Counted from the stretch's first letter, positions 41,713 through 50,593 are shown. The stretch is 64,000 nt of DNA from Caldilineaceae bacterium (GCA_022842065.1 JALHQH010000009.1:130243-194242), one strand, 5' to 3'. A program made the numbers and translations. The notes: generated from the letters alone by a model not told the origin.

Positions 41713-41960
41713 ATACGAAGTCAAGTTTTGCAAAGTACGAACATTGGCTGCTCCCTATCCAGCTCAACATTTTTATCATTTAACCAAGCCGCCTGGGTGT
41801 TTAAGCGCGCACGCTGTTCTAGCGCGATTTTCCCTCTAAGCGCGTTCTGTTGAACTATCGATTCATTCGGTCACAAAGCACTATCTGCTTGAAAGATACA
41901 TCTTTCTGACAACTGCATCTCTATCATGTGCCTTGTTTTGTTTAGTTCGAGGAGGAACTG

Positions 41961-43361
41961 ATGAATCCTAATGGATTGAGTCGTCGCACGTTCTTGAAGT
42001 TCACCGCTGGGACAATGGGGATTGGCGTTTTGACGGCCTGTATGCCGGCGGCACCGGCGCAACCGGCTGCCGACCAAGCCGCCGCCGCGCCGGAAACACA
42101 AGAAGGCATCTTCTGGGGTTTGCAATACGATCCCCATGTGGAGACCTATAAACGGTTGGCCGACATGTTCAAAGAGAAGAGCGGCATGACCTTGACGGTG
42201 GAACCGCAAGCCTGGCCCTTGGAGACTAAGCTGATCGCCGCCCTCTCCGCTGGCACCCAGCCCGATGTCCTCTGTATCATGGGCAAAGTCATGATCCCGT
42301 TACACGTGCAAAAGGCGGTGATGCCACTGAAAGAGGTCGTTTATGATGCGCTCGGCGTTGCGCCTAACGAAGCCTTCTTCCCAGAACCGATCCAAGCTTA
42401 TTCGTGGGCCGGTGATATTTACGGCGTGCCGGTTGAATCCAACCAGGCGGGCAGCATGGTCAACGTGCCGGTCGATGATGTCGAAAAAGCCGGTCTCTCC
42501 GACCAATATCCGCCGACGAACGGTCAGCCCTGGTTCGAAAGCTATGAGTCGATGTGGGAGCTGGCCCAAGCCTTGCAAGTAGAAAAAGATGGCAAGGTTG
42601 AGCGCTGGGGCCTGAGCAGCAAGGGGTGGGATAACCATAGCTATCTGGGCATTGTGCGCAGCCTACTGGCCAAGGATGGCATGGATTGGTGGGATCAAGA
42701 AGGGGCCAAATTCAATATTGATAGTGAAGCGGGTGTCAAGGCCATGGAACTCTTCGCCGAAACCCCCGTGAAGATGGGCATTGAAACGGAACTGGATCAA
42801 ACCCAAATCGACGCAGCCTTAGCCGGCAAAGTGGCCGTCTCGCGCGGCAATGGCACCCCAACCGTCCAAGGGCGTGATCTAGGCTATAACTTCAAGCTCT
42901 GTGGCGCGCCACCACCGGTTGCGGGCGAAAAGCCGCTCTATGTCGGGGAAGCCGGCTGGGGTTTTGCCGCGCCCAAAACGGCCAAGAACCAGCAAATTGC
43001 AGTCGAGTTTCTCAAGATGATGTGCAGCCTGGATGGTCAACGCGAATATGCCAAGATCTATAGTGGCCTCCTCGCCCCGGCCTGGAAGGGACTGGTGGGC
43101 AAATTTGACCATTTTGTTGACTCCAGTGATGACAGCCCGAATGTGGGCGGTGCTAAGATCATGCAAGAGATATTGTCCCCGCAAACCGGCTACTACGGCG
43201 AAGCGTTTGGCTACCCTCAAGAAGTGGACGGCATTGGTGGCGAGATCTGCTCACTGGTACGCCAGGGCAAGTTGACCGCAGCCGAAGCGGCTAAGCAATA
43301 TCAGGAACGGTGCGAAGCGCAGTACAAACAATTCTTGGAGGATGTCAAGAAGGTGGGATAG
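41961..43361 (+). CDS. Extracellular sugar-binding lipoprotein (paralogue 1)
   Basis: A 466-residue ABC solute-binding protein. SRRTFLKF is a twin-arginine-like leader and LTAC places the lipidated cysteine at residue 27; a short Ala/Pro/Gln linker follows. The mature part starts GLQYDPHVETYKRLADMF and shares most residues with the proteins at 45424 and 46984, so the three are tandem paralogues. GAGGAGG precedes the ATG. It is followed by a MalG-type permease but no MalF-type gene, so it probably shares the MalF subunit at 48510. Ligand class is carbohydrate or a derivative; exact ligand unknown. Confidence 0.93.
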   Translation: MNPNGLSRRTFLKFTAGTMGIGVLTACMPAAPAQPAADQAAAAPETQEGIFWGLQYDPHVETYKRLADMFKEKSGMTLTVEPQAWPLETKLIAALSAGTQPDVLCIMGKVMIPLHVQKAVMPLKEVVYDALGVAPNEAFFPEPIQAYSWAGDIYGVPVESNQAGSMVNVPVDDVEKAGLSDQYPPTNGQPWFESYESMWELAQALQVEKDGKVERWGLSSKGWDNHSYLGIVRSLLAKDGMDWWDQEGAKFNIDSEAGVKAMELFAETPVKMGIETELDQTQIDAALAGKVAVSRGNGTPTVQGRDLGYNFKLCGAPPPVAGEKPLYVGEAGWGFAAPKTAKNQQIAVEFLKMMCSLDGQREYAKIYSGLLAPAWKGLVGKFDHFVDSSDDSPNVGGAKIMQEILSPQTGYYGEAFGYPQEVDGIGGEICSLVRQGKLTAAEAAKQYQERCEAQYKQFLEDVKKVG

Positions 43362-43369
43362 GTGGTGTT

Positions 43370-43497
43370 CATTAACAATTGTCAATTGACAATTGTTAAT
43401 GACTTACGCAGCGCACGGCGGCTGAGCTTCGTCCTGAGCCGGTCGAAGGGCGTGTCGAAGCCAGAGAGCGCTGCGTAAGTCCTATTGTTAATGAACG
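43370..43497. repeat. Nested palindromic repeat with TTAACAATTG ends
   Basis: Outer ends TTCATTAACAAT and ATTGTTAATGAA enclose GACTTACGCAGCGC arms (43401-43414 and 43468-43481) and a CTTCGTCCTGAGC/GGTCGAAGG core of a type widespread in bacteria. The TTAACAATTGTC module recurs at 48402-48456. It lies between the binding-protein and permease genes. Confidence 0.8.
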
Positions 43498-43538
43498 TAG
43501 GTGCCAAGAATGTTCGTATCGTAAAGGGAACAGTGATC

Positions 43539-44393
43539 ATGGCTACCACACATCGGCGTCGTATACCTTGGCGACCAAGTTTTGCGCTGGATCAGCTACT
43601 GACCCATCTACTGTTGTTGGTGATGGTGGCGGTAGCCATCGTACCCTTTGTATGGATGCTCTTTGCCTCCTTCAAAAATTTTAAAGAACTGGTCAGTTCG
43701 GGCGATCTGCTACCCCACGTCTGGACCCTCAACAACTATCGCGAGATCGTCAACCGGATCAATTTCCCCAGTGCCTTTGCCAATAGTGTCATCGCTGCCG
43801 TCGCCGTGACCGCGGCTACGCTCTTTACATCGGCGGCGCTGGGTTATATCTTTGCCAAGTATCATTTTTGGGGCAAGGAACAGCTCTTTTTGCTGCTACT
43901 CTCGACGCTGATGGTGCCCTTTGCGGTGGTCATGGTGCCGCTCTATATTACGATCACCAGCTTTGGGCTGGCCAACAGTCTGGGTGGCGTGATCATTACG
44001 GGACTCTGGTCGTCCTTTGGTATGTTTATGTTGCGCCAGTTTATGGAGACGATCCCCTCCGAGCTGATTGACGCCGCGCGCATCGATGGCGCTTCGGAGT
44101 GGCGTATCTTTGGCCAGATTGTGCTGCCGCTTTCGAGCGCGCCGCTGGCCGCGCTGGCCGTTTTTGCTTTTCTGGGGAACTGGGACAGCTACCTCTGGCC
44201 GTTGGTGGTGCTAAACAGCCCAGATAAACAGACTTTGCCGCAGGTGCTGGCTGGTCTGCGCAACCTCTGGCTTACCCGGTACGAAATGTGGTCGGCTGGA
44301 TCGATGTTAACGGTCTTCCCCGTTATGATCGTCTATGCCTTGGCCTCCAAGTATTTTATTCGTGGCATTGCCATGACTGGGTTGAAGGCGTGA
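43539..44393 (+). CDS. Carbohydrate ABC transporter permease, MalG type (copy 1)
   Basis: A 284-residue six-helix permease. The EAA loop reads IDAARIDGASEWRIFGQI and the end is RGIAMTGLKA. The stretch from AALGYIFAKYHFWGKE onward is nearly identical, also at DNA level, to the permease at 49730, so one is a duplicate. The start at 43539 is supported by AAAGGGAA upstream; the longer frame begins in the palindromic repeat. There is no adjacent MalF partner, so it may share the one at 48510 or be a redundant copy. Confidence 0.92.
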   Translation: MATTHRRRIPWRPSFALDQLLTHLLLLVMVAVAIVPFVWMLFASFKNFKELVSSGDLLPHVWTLNNYREIVNRINFPSAFANSVIAAVAVTAATLFTSAALGYIFAKYHFWGKEQLFLLLLSTLMVPFAVVMVPLYITITSFGLANSLGGVIITGLWSSFGMFMLRQFMETIPSELIDAARIDGASEWRIFGQIVLPLSSAPLAALAVFAFLGNWDSYLWPLVVLNSPDKQTLPQVLAGLRNLWLTRYEMWSAGSMLTVFPVMIVYALASKYFIRGIAMTGLKA

Positions 44394-44458
44394 GCAGCTC
44401 GCGTGTGAGACATACTCAACTGTTTTGACCGGATGACACAGTGAAATCAAGCGGCAGA

Positions 44459-44530
44459 CCCTGTCACCCTGTCACCCTGTCACCCTGTCACCCTGTCACC
44501 CTGTCACCCTGTCACCCTGTCACCTTGTCA
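44459..44530. repeat. Octamer tandem repeat CCCTGTCA, nine units
   Basis: Eight perfect units and one with a single change run without interruption. In one frame the array reads as PCHPVTLS repeats and fakes an N-terminal extension of the following dioxygenase. The same octamer occurs in frame inside the synthetase gene (18843-18937). Confidence 0.93.
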
Positions 44531-44560
44531 TTTTTTCTATTACTTGAATCGAGAAATACC

Positions 44561-45376
44561 ATGCAACTAACCGAAGCACAAATTAACCATTTTAATACCT
44601 TTGGCTATCTCGCCATCCGCCAACTCTTCTCACCCGCTGAAACGGCCCGCATTATCGAGGGCTTTGAGTGGTCGATCCAGAACCGCGGTGGTGGCATGAA
44701 CCATGATGGCAGCAAGCGTACCATGTTTGGCGGACCGATTGAACACACGCCGGAGATGTGCGCCATTCTCGACCACCCTGATATCCTGGGCTTGATCGGT
44801 GGTGTGATTGGCGAGGATTTTAACTATTGCAGCGGTGATGGCAACTACTACACCGGCAGCACGCGCTGGCACCCCGACGGCAACTGGGGCCAACTCTTTG
44901 CTGTCAAGGTTGCCTTCTACCTCGACCCGTTGACGCGTGACACCGGTTGTCTGCGCGTCATCCCCGGCAGTCAGCATCCCGATCATTATATCCGCCGCGA
45001 GAAGATCAATGTCAATAACTCGGAGGAACTCTTTGGTGTGCCGCCCAATGAGTTTCCCGGCAACGTGGCGTTGGAAACCCAGCCGGGCGATGTTTTGATC
45101 TTTAACCACGACACCTTTCATGCTGCTTTTGGGGGCCACGAACGGCGGCGCATGTTCACCATGAACTGCACTCGCCGCGCCAAGAACCCCGAAGACCTGG
45201 CCACCGCCCACAAATATCTGAGCATTCATTCGGCCGGCGCGGGCAATTTTGACACCGGTGCAGGCATGTTCTTCCCCACCATGATCGATACCGCCAATGA
45301 AAAGCGGATGGTTCACCTCGAACAACCCATCGCCATCCACGACGAATTGTTTCCCCATTTGGCCCGACGGCGCTAA
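44561..45376 (+). CDS. PhyH-family dioxygenase, LFGYLV-like subgroup
   Basis: A 271-residue Fe(II)/2-oxoglutarate dioxygenase, paralogous to those at 35588, 50947 and 57270 (NHFNTFGYLAIRQLF start, GDGNYYTGSTRWH core). Iron ligands are His104 and Asp106 (WHPDGNWG), with the distal histidine in HDTFHAAFGG and the arginine in RRRMFTMN. The ATG at 44561 is preferred over an upstream in-frame GTG that would translate the octamer repeat; its ribosome-binding site (GAGAAA) is weak. The gene sits between permease and binding-protein genes of the import cluster, so its substrate is probably what the cluster imports. Confidence 0.9.
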   Translation: MQLTEAQINHFNTFGYLAIRQLFSPAETARIIEGFEWSIQNRGGGMNHDGSKRTMFGGPIEHTPEMCAILDHPDILGLIGGVIGEDFNYCSGDGNYYTGSTRWHPDGNWGQLFAVKVAFYLDPLTRDTGCLRVIPGSQHPDHYIRREKINVNNSEELFGVPPNEFPGNVALETQPGDVLIFNHDTFHAAFGGHERRRMFTMNCTRRAKNPEDLATAHKYLSIHSAGAGNFDTGAGMFFPTMIDTANEKRMVHLEQPIAIHDELFPHLARRR

Positions 45377-45423
45377 GGTTCGACTATCGTTCGTACTGTT
45401 TTGTTGCTTCCAAGGAGGAAACC

Positions 45424-46839
45424 ATGGACATCAATGGAGTGAGTCGACGAAGTTTTCTGAAGTTCGCAGCCGGAACAGTGAGTGTCAGCGTCTTGGCGGC
45501 CTGTATGCCGGCCGCCCCCGCTGCAGTGCCAGCCCAACAAGAATCCGCCAGCGGTGGAGCTGCCGTTCCAGAGGCCAAAGCCGGTGTGTTGTGGGGCTTG
45601 CAATACGATCCCCATGTGGAGACCTATAAGCGGCTGGCAGAGTTATTCAAGGAGCAGAGTGGCATCACATTGGCGGTGGAACCACAAGGTTGGCCGCTGG
45701 AAACCAAACTAATCGCCGCGCTCTCGGCGGGCACCCAGCCCGATGTGATCTGCATTATGGGCAAGGTGATGATCCCGCTGCACATTCAGAAGGCGATGAT
45801 GCCGCTCAAAGAGAGTGTCTATGACGCGCAAGGCGTTGATCCGACGAAGGACTTTATCGGTGACGCCATCGGTGCCTACACGTGGGAAGGCGAACTTTAT
45901 GGCGTACCCACGGAGGTCAACAGCGTCGGCAGTTTTGTCAACGTGCCGGTGGATGATGTCAAAAAAGCGGGTCTTGAAACAGCTTATCCACCGACGAATG
46001 GTGAACCCTTCTTTGCCAGCTATGAGTCCATGTGGGAGTTGGCCAAGGCGTTGCAGGTGGAAAAAGATGGCAAGGTCGAACGTTGGGGGCTAAGCAGCAA
46101 AGGCTGGGATAACCAGAGCTATTTGGGCATCCTACGTACCTTGCTGGCCAAAGATGGCACCGATTGGTGGGACAACGACGCCAAGAAATTCAACATCAAC
46201 AGCGAAGCCGGGGTCAAAGCGATGCAACTCTTTGTCGAAACGCCGGTTGCGCTGGGCATTGAAACCGAGCTGGACCAAAATCACTCCGATGCGGCAATGG
46301 CCGGTAAAGTAGCGCTGGCGCGTGGCTCCACAGGGCCGGCGCTGCAAGGCCGGGCGCTGGGCTACAACTTCTTAATGAGTGGCGTACCCAAGGTGATTGG
46401 CGACGAGCCACCCCTCTTGGTCGGCGAGGCCGGTTGGGGTTTTGCTGCCCCCAAAAATGCCCTGAATCCAGAGGTTGCTCTGGAATTCTTGCGCATGATG
46501 GCGACTGAAGCAGGGCAGCGCACCTATTCTATGATCTATAGCGGCTTGGTGCCGGCCTGGGCTGGGCTGGTCGGCAAGTTTGATCATTTTGCCGATTCCA
46601 GTGCAGAAAGTCCTAATGTGCTCTATGCCAAGCTTAGTATGGATCATCTGCTGCCCCAAACCCAATATTATGGCGAAGGCTTCGGCTACCCAGCCGAGGT
46701 GGATGGCATCGGGGGTGAAATCTGCTCGGAGGTGCGGCAGGGTAAACTGACCGCAGCGGACGCGGTCCAGCAATATCAGGAACGCGCTGAAGCACAATAT
46801 AAACAATTCTTGGAAGACACGAAGAAAGTGACCGGATAG
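45424..46839 (+). CDS. Extracellular sugar-binding lipoprotein (paralogue 2)
   Basis: A 471-residue solute-binding protein with leader SRRSFLKF and lipobox LAAC (Cys27). It shares with its neighbours the GLQYDPHVETYKRLA start, LETKLIAALSAGTQPDV, ERWGLSSKGWDN and the EAQYKQFLEDTKK end. Differences cluster in the ligand half, for example VALGIETELDQNHSDAAM against VKMGIETELDQTQIDAAL, which may change specificity. AAGGAGGAAACC precedes the ATG. It is followed directly by a third paralogue with no permease between them, an unusual layout. Confidence 0.93.
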   Translation: MDINGVSRRSFLKFAAGTVSVSVLAACMPAAPAAVPAQQESASGGAAVPEAKAGVLWGLQYDPHVETYKRLAELFKEQSGITLAVEPQGWPLETKLIAALSAGTQPDVICIMGKVMIPLHIQKAMMPLKESVYDAQGVDPTKDFIGDAIGAYTWEGELYGVPTEVNSVGSFVNVPVDDVKKAGLETAYPPTNGEPFFASYESMWELAKALQVEKDGKVERWGLSSKGWDNQSYLGILRTLLAKDGTDWWDNDAKKFNINSEAGVKAMQLFVETPVALGIETELDQNHSDAAMAGKVALARGSTGPALQGRALGYNFLMSGVPKVIGDEPPLLVGEAGWGFAAPKNALNPEVALEFLRMMATEAGQRTYSMIYSGLVPAWAGLVGKFDHFADSSAESPNVLYAKLSMDHLLPQTQYYGEGFGYPAEVDGIGGEICSEVRQGKLTAADAVQQYQERAEAQYKQFLEDTKKVTG

Positions 46840-46983
46840 GCTCGGTTAGGTACGTCAATCCAACAAAGCTGGGTTGCTGGGTGATTCGTAGCGAACAAGC
46901 CACACGTATCACCCAGCACGCAGGTAAGTAATTTATTTGTTAGAGAGTCTTACATTGTTTTCATCCATTGCAAGGAGCGAGTT

Positions 46984-48393
46984 ATGAAAGCACAAGCACT
47001 GACGCGACGCAGTTTCTTAAAGTATACAGCAGGCGCGGTGGGTGTGGGGGCATTAGCGGCTTGTATGCCGGCCGCCCCCGCGGCGGCACCGGCTCAACAA
47101 GAAGCCAGCGCTGGGGCAGCCCCCGAGGCCCAAGCCGGCGTCTTCTGGGGTTTGCAATATGACCCCCATGTCGAGACCTATAAACGGCTGGCCGATATGT
47201 ACAAAGAGCAAAGCGGCGTTACACTGGCCGTCGAACCGCAAGCATGGCCGCTGGAGACCAAGTTGATTGCCGCCCTCTCCGCCGGCACCCAACCCGATGT
47301 GATTTGCATTATGGGCAAGGTGTTGATCCCGCTGCACATTCAAAAGGCGCTGATGCCCTTAAAAGAGAGCGTCTACGATGCCCAGGGTGTTGACCCGGCC
47401 AATGATTTCATCGGTGATGGCATTGGTGCCTATACCTGGGAAGGTGAACTCTATGGCGTGCCCACCGAAGTCAATGGTGTGGGTCATGTCGTCAATGTGC
47501 CGGTCGATGATGTCAAAAAAGCCGGGCTGGAGGGGCAATATCCACCCACCAATGGCGCGCCCTTCTTTGAGAGCTATGATGCCATGTGGGAGCTAGCCAA
47601 AGCACTGCAAGTGGAAAAAGATGGCAAGGTCGAACGTTGGGGGCTGAGCAGCAAGGGCTGGGACAACCAGAGCTATCTGGGCATCCTGCGTACCTTACTC
47701 GCCAAAGATGGCGTTGATTGGTGGGATAACGACGCCAAAAAGTTTAACATTAACAGCGAAGCCGGTGTCAAGGCGATGGAACTCTTTGCCGAAACGCCGG
47801 TCAAAATGGGGATCGAGACGGAGTTGGATCAGACGCAGATCGATGCAGCACTGGCCGGCAAGGTCGCGCTGGCGCGCGGCAATGGCACCCCAGCAGTGCA
47901 AGGCCGCGAACTTGGCTACAACTTCTTCTTGACCGGCGTGCCTAAGATCAATGGCGCGGATGCCCCGTTCCTTGTCGGGGAGGCCGGCTGGGGTTTTGCC
48001 GCGCCCAAGAATTCCAAGAATCCCGATATTTCACAGGGCTTCCTGCGTATGATGTGTACCGAGGAAGGGCAGCGCGGCTACTCGGCGATCTATGGCGGCA
48101 TTATCCCGGCGTGGAAAGGGCTGGTCGGCAAGTTCGATTTCTTCGCCGACCCCAGCGAAGATAGCCCGAATGTGATGGCTGCCAAGTTGGTGCAAGAGTA
48201 TCTGTTGCCGCAGACGCAGTATTATGGGGAAGGCTTTGGCTTCCCCGCGGAAGTAGACGGTATTGGCGGGGAGATCTGCTCGCTGGTGCGCCAGGGCAAG
48301 CTCACTGCGGCGGAAGCAGTCGCACAGTATCAAGAGCGTGCGGAAGCGCAATATAATCAATACTTGGAAGATGTGAAAAAGGTAACCGGCTAG
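46984..48393 (+). CDS. Extracellular sugar-binding lipoprotein (paralogue 3)
   Basis: A 469-residue solute-binding protein with leader TRRSFLKY and lipobox LAAC (Cys27). It is closely similar to the proteins at 41961 and 45424; its VKMGIETELDQTQIDAAL segment is identical to that of paralogue 1, so 1 and 3 are perhaps the closest pair there, whereas VERWGLSSKGWDNQSYLGILRTLLAKDG matches paralogue 2. This mosaic suggests gene conversion among them. CAAGGAGC precedes the ATG. It leads directly into the MalF and MalG genes and is therefore the most likely partner of that permease pair. Confidence 0.93.
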   Translation: MKAQALTRRSFLKYTAGAVGVGALAACMPAAPAAAPAQQEASAGAAPEAQAGVFWGLQYDPHVETYKRLADMYKEQSGVTLAVEPQAWPLETKLIAALSAGTQPDVICIMGKVLIPLHIQKALMPLKESVYDAQGVDPANDFIGDGIGAYTWEGELYGVPTEVNGVGHVVNVPVDDVKKAGLEGQYPPTNGAPFFESYDAMWELAKALQVEKDGKVERWGLSSKGWDNQSYLGILRTLLAKDGVDWWDNDAKKFNINSEAGVKAMELFAETPVKMGIETELDQTQIDAALAGKVALARGNGTPAVQGRELGYNFFLTGVPKINGADAPFLVGEAGWGFAAPKNSKNPDISQGFLRMMCTEEGQRGYSAIYGGIIPAWKGLVGKFDFFADPSEDSPNVMAAKLVQEYLLPQTQYYGEGFGFPAEVDGIGGEICSLVRQGKLTAAEAVAQYQERAEAQYNQYLEDVKKVTG

Positions 48394-48401
48394 GATGTAA
48401 G

Positions 48402-48456
48402 GCATTAACAATTAATAATTGTCAATTGTCAATTGACAATTATTAATTGTTAATGC
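48402..48456. repeat. Perfect 26-base-arm inverted repeat, AT-rich
   Basis: Arms 48402-48427 and 48431-48456 (GCATTAACAATTAATAATTG start) pair perfectly around a three-base loop. It lies between the binding-protein and MalF-type permease genes and could stop or protect transcripts to lower permease expression. It shares the TTAACAATT/TCAATTGACAATT modules of 43370-43497. Confidence 0.88.
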
Positions 48457-48509
48457 GTTGCACCTACCCCCGCCTTGTTTGGTTTGTTACATCCTAGGGA
48501 GGAGATCAT

Positions 48510-49469
48510 ATGGCAAAAGGTGCGACAATGCTCGCGGGTGGTCGCCCGCTCCCCATGAAAAGTAAACGCGGCCTCGGCTATGCGGTGCGCAAGACCCTGC
48601 GTAAGCCGCAATTTTGGTTTGGGGTTACCATTATTATCCCCACCTTGCTTTGGTATTGGTTTTTTGCCTATCAACCGATCATTCTGGCCTTTCGCCTGGC
48701 GGTGGTCAAATATCAGCTGCTAGACCCAGCCGGTAGCCCCTTTGTGGGCTTGGATAATTTTCGCCAACTCTTTGCGAATCCGCTCTTTCTGGTCTCGATC
48801 CGCAACACACTTGTCTGGGCGCTCTTCTCATTTGTCGCCATGTTGCCGATCAGCCTGCTGATTTCCGTCTGTTTGGTCAATGTGCGGCGTGGGCGTAATA
48901 TTTATCAGGGCATTCTCTTTCTCCCGGTTGTGATCTCCCTGGTGGCAATCGCGCTCCTGTTTCGCATGTTGATGGATCCAGAAGTCGGCCAGCTTAACCG
49001 CATTCTAGAAGGCATCGGCTTGCCGCCTTTTCAATGGCTCTCCAGCTCGGACACCGCGCTGGCAACGGCCGTCGGCATTGGCGTTTGGAAAGGGCTGGGC
49101 TTTTATGTGGTCATCTTAACCGCCGGCATGTTGAATATCCCGATGGAGCTGCAAGATGCGGCCACGGTGGATGGCGTTACGGGCTGGCAACGCTTCAGGT
49201 TTATGACCCTGCCGCTGCTCTCCCATACGTTGGCGTTGATCATGGTGATTCTGGCGATTGGCGCGTTGCAGGAATTTACCGGTGTCTTTGTGCTCACCAA
49301 TGGGGGGCCGGGCAATGCCACCTACATGTACAACCTGCTCATCTATCAAGAAGCTTTTCAGGACATTCGTTTTGGCACGGCCACCGCGGCCGCGCTGATT
49401 CAATTTGTCTTTATCATCTTTATCAGTATCTTACAACTACGGCTGATCCGGCCGTCATGGTCGTATTGA
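48510..49469 (+). CDS. Carbohydrate ABC transporter permease, MalF type
   Basis: A 319-residue six-helix permease with EAA loop LQDAATVDGVTGWQRFRFM and GGPGNATYMYNLLIYQEAF before the last helix. It is the only MalF-type subunit for the three paralogous binding proteins and the two near-identical MalG genes. GGGAGGAGATCAT precedes the ATG. The downstream MalG gene is 260 bases away, beyond a palindromic element, so the two may be expressed unevenly. Confidence 0.93.
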   Translation: MAKGATMLAGGRPLPMKSKRGLGYAVRKTLRKPQFWFGVTIIIPTLLWYWFFAYQPIILAFRLAVVKYQLLDPAGSPFVGLDNFRQLFANPLFLVSIRNTLVWALFSFVAMLPISLLISVCLVNVRRGRNIYQGILFLPVVISLVAIALLFRMLMDPEVGQLNRILEGIGLPPFQWLSSSDTALATAVGIGVWKGLGFYVVILTAGMLNIPMELQDAATVDGVTGWQRFRFMTLPLLSHTLALIMVILAIGALQEFTGVFVLTNGGPGNATYMYNLLIYQEAFQDIRFGTATAAALIQFVFIIFISILQLRLIRPSWSY

Positions 49470-49512
49470 GAAATGACGGGTTACGTTTCTTTTGTGGTTC
49501 AGCCCGATCTCA

Positions 49513-49661
49513 AGGGGTTGACATTTCCGCCCCGCCGTAAACGCGCCCAGTGGGCACCCGGGCTAGGGAACAACGCCGGGTAAACCCGGCTACAGGAGCC
49601 GGGTTTACCCGGCGTTGTTCCCTAGCCCTGCGGCTTTAGCCCAGGGTGAGCGTGTCACCCC
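49513..49661. repeat. 149-bp palindromic element, copy 2 (inverted relative to copy 1)
   Basis: Starts AGGGGTTGACA, ends TGTCACCCCCT; the core is a near-perfect long hairpin with GGGAACAACGCCGGGTAAAC arms and a five-base loop. The sequence in reverse complement matches 26656-26804 module by module. It separates MalF from MalG. Confidence 0.87.
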
Positions 49662-49686
49662 CTACATTCTGATAGAACCTCTTTTG

Positions 49687-49715
49687 TAACTCGTAATTCG
49701 TAACTCGTAATTCGA
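49687..49715. repeat. Heptamer repeat TAAYTCG
   Basis: Four alternating units TAACTCG/TAATTCG lie just before the ribosome-binding site of the MalG-type gene. It belongs to the seven-base class of short tandem arrays in this window. Confidence 0.8.
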
Positions 49716-49729
49716 AAGGTGTATGCGCA

Positions 49730-50593
49730 ATGCAAGTCACCCAACTTCGTCCTCGCCAAGCCCGCCCGTGGATCTCCCATGCTACCTTGGGTCAGTTTGT
49801 TTCCCATGCCGTGTTGTTGTTTATGGCGGTACTGGCGATCGTTCCCTTTATCTGGATGATCTTCGCCTCGTTCAAAACCTTTAAAGACCTCGTCAGCTCA
49901 ACCCAAATGCTGCCCGAAGTCTGGACGATGAACAACTACATCGAGATCGCTAGCCGGATCAACTTTCCGGTCGCCTTCTTTAACAGCATCCTGGCCGCCA
50001 CCATCGTGACGCTCTTTACCCTCTTGACATCGGCGGCCCTAGGGTATATCTTTGCCAAGTATCATTTTTGGGGCAAGGAGAAGCTCTTTTTGCTGTTGCT
50101 TTCGACCCTGATGGTGCCCTTTGCGGTGGTCATGGTGCCACTCTATATTACGATCACCAGCTTTGGGCTGGCCAACAGCCTGAGCGGCATTATCATTACC
50201 GGGCTATGGTCCTCCTTTGGCATGTTTATGTTGCGCCAGTTTATGGAGACGATTCCCTCCGAGTTGATTGACGCCGCGCGCATTGATGGCGCCTCAGAAT
50301 GGCGCATCTTTGGGCAGATTGTGCTGCCGCTCTCGGGCGCGCCCCTGGCCGCGCTGGCCGTCTTCGCCTTCTTGGGCAATTGGGACAGCTATCTGTGGCC
50401 CTTGGTTGTCCTTAGCAGCCCGGAAAAGCAAACGCTGCCATTGGTGCTGGCCGGGCTGCGTAATCTCTGGTGGACGCGCTACGAAATGTGGTCAGCCGGC
50501 TCGATGCTGACGGTGGTGCCGGTGATGTTACTCTATAGTCTGGCCTCTAAATATTTCATTCGCGGTATTGCCATGACCGGACTCAAGGCTTGA
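49730..50593 (+). CDS. Carbohydrate ABC transporter permease, MalG type (copy 2)
   Basis: A 287-residue six-helix permease. The EAA loop IDAARIDGASEWRIFGQI and tail RGIAMTGLKA are identical to those at 43539, and long DNA stretches in the middle differ only at scattered positions. The N-terminal 50 residues diverge more. It forms the natural pair with the MalF gene at 48510. GAAAGGTG precedes the ATG, although another ATG lies out of frame just upstream. An ATPase subunit is absent. Confidence 0.93.
   Translation: MQVTQLRPRQARPWISHATLGQFVSHAVLLFMAVLAIVPFIWMIFASFKTFKDLVSSTQMLPEVWTMNNYIEIASRINFPVAFFNSILAATIVTLFTLLTSAALGYIFAKYHFWGKEKLFLLLLSTLMVPFAVVMVPLYITITSFGLANSLSGIIITGLWSSFGMFMLRQFMETIPSELIDAARIDGASEWRIFGQIVLPLSGAPLAALAVFAFLGNWDSYLWPLVVLSSPEKQTLPLVLAGLRNLWWTRYEMWSAGSMLTVVPVMLLYSLASKYFIRGIAMTGLKA

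Larger units (their letters stand above)
41551..41788 (+). repeat. Tandem 119-bp duplication containing a promoter
   Basis: Copy one (41551-41669) and copy two (41670-41788) are head-to-tail and essentially identical. Each contains a complete promoter and an inverted repeat ACTTGAC/GTCAAGT that brackets it. Near identity suggests a recent event. Confidence 0.95.
41420..41960. other. Control region of the 42-64 kb import cluster (541 bases)
   Basis: No gene is supported. It contains a perfect inverted repeat (41439-41496), a tandem 119-base duplication that carries a promoter in each copy (41551-41788), and about 170 bases of leader before the first binding-protein gene. The short open frames that cross the duplication have no coding character. 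Confidence 0.85.

Noticed and set aside
41579..41839. Small plus-strand frame spanning the promoter duplication
   Set aside because: Its sequence is just the 119-base repeat translated twice; no ribosome-binding site or homology pattern.
43370..43497. Insertion sequence
   Set aside because: No transposase frame; it is a short nested palindromic repeat.
44441..44560. N-terminal extension of the dioxygenase rich in PCHPVTLS
   Set aside because: It is the translation of the octamer repeat; the ATG at 44561 begins the conserved family sequence.
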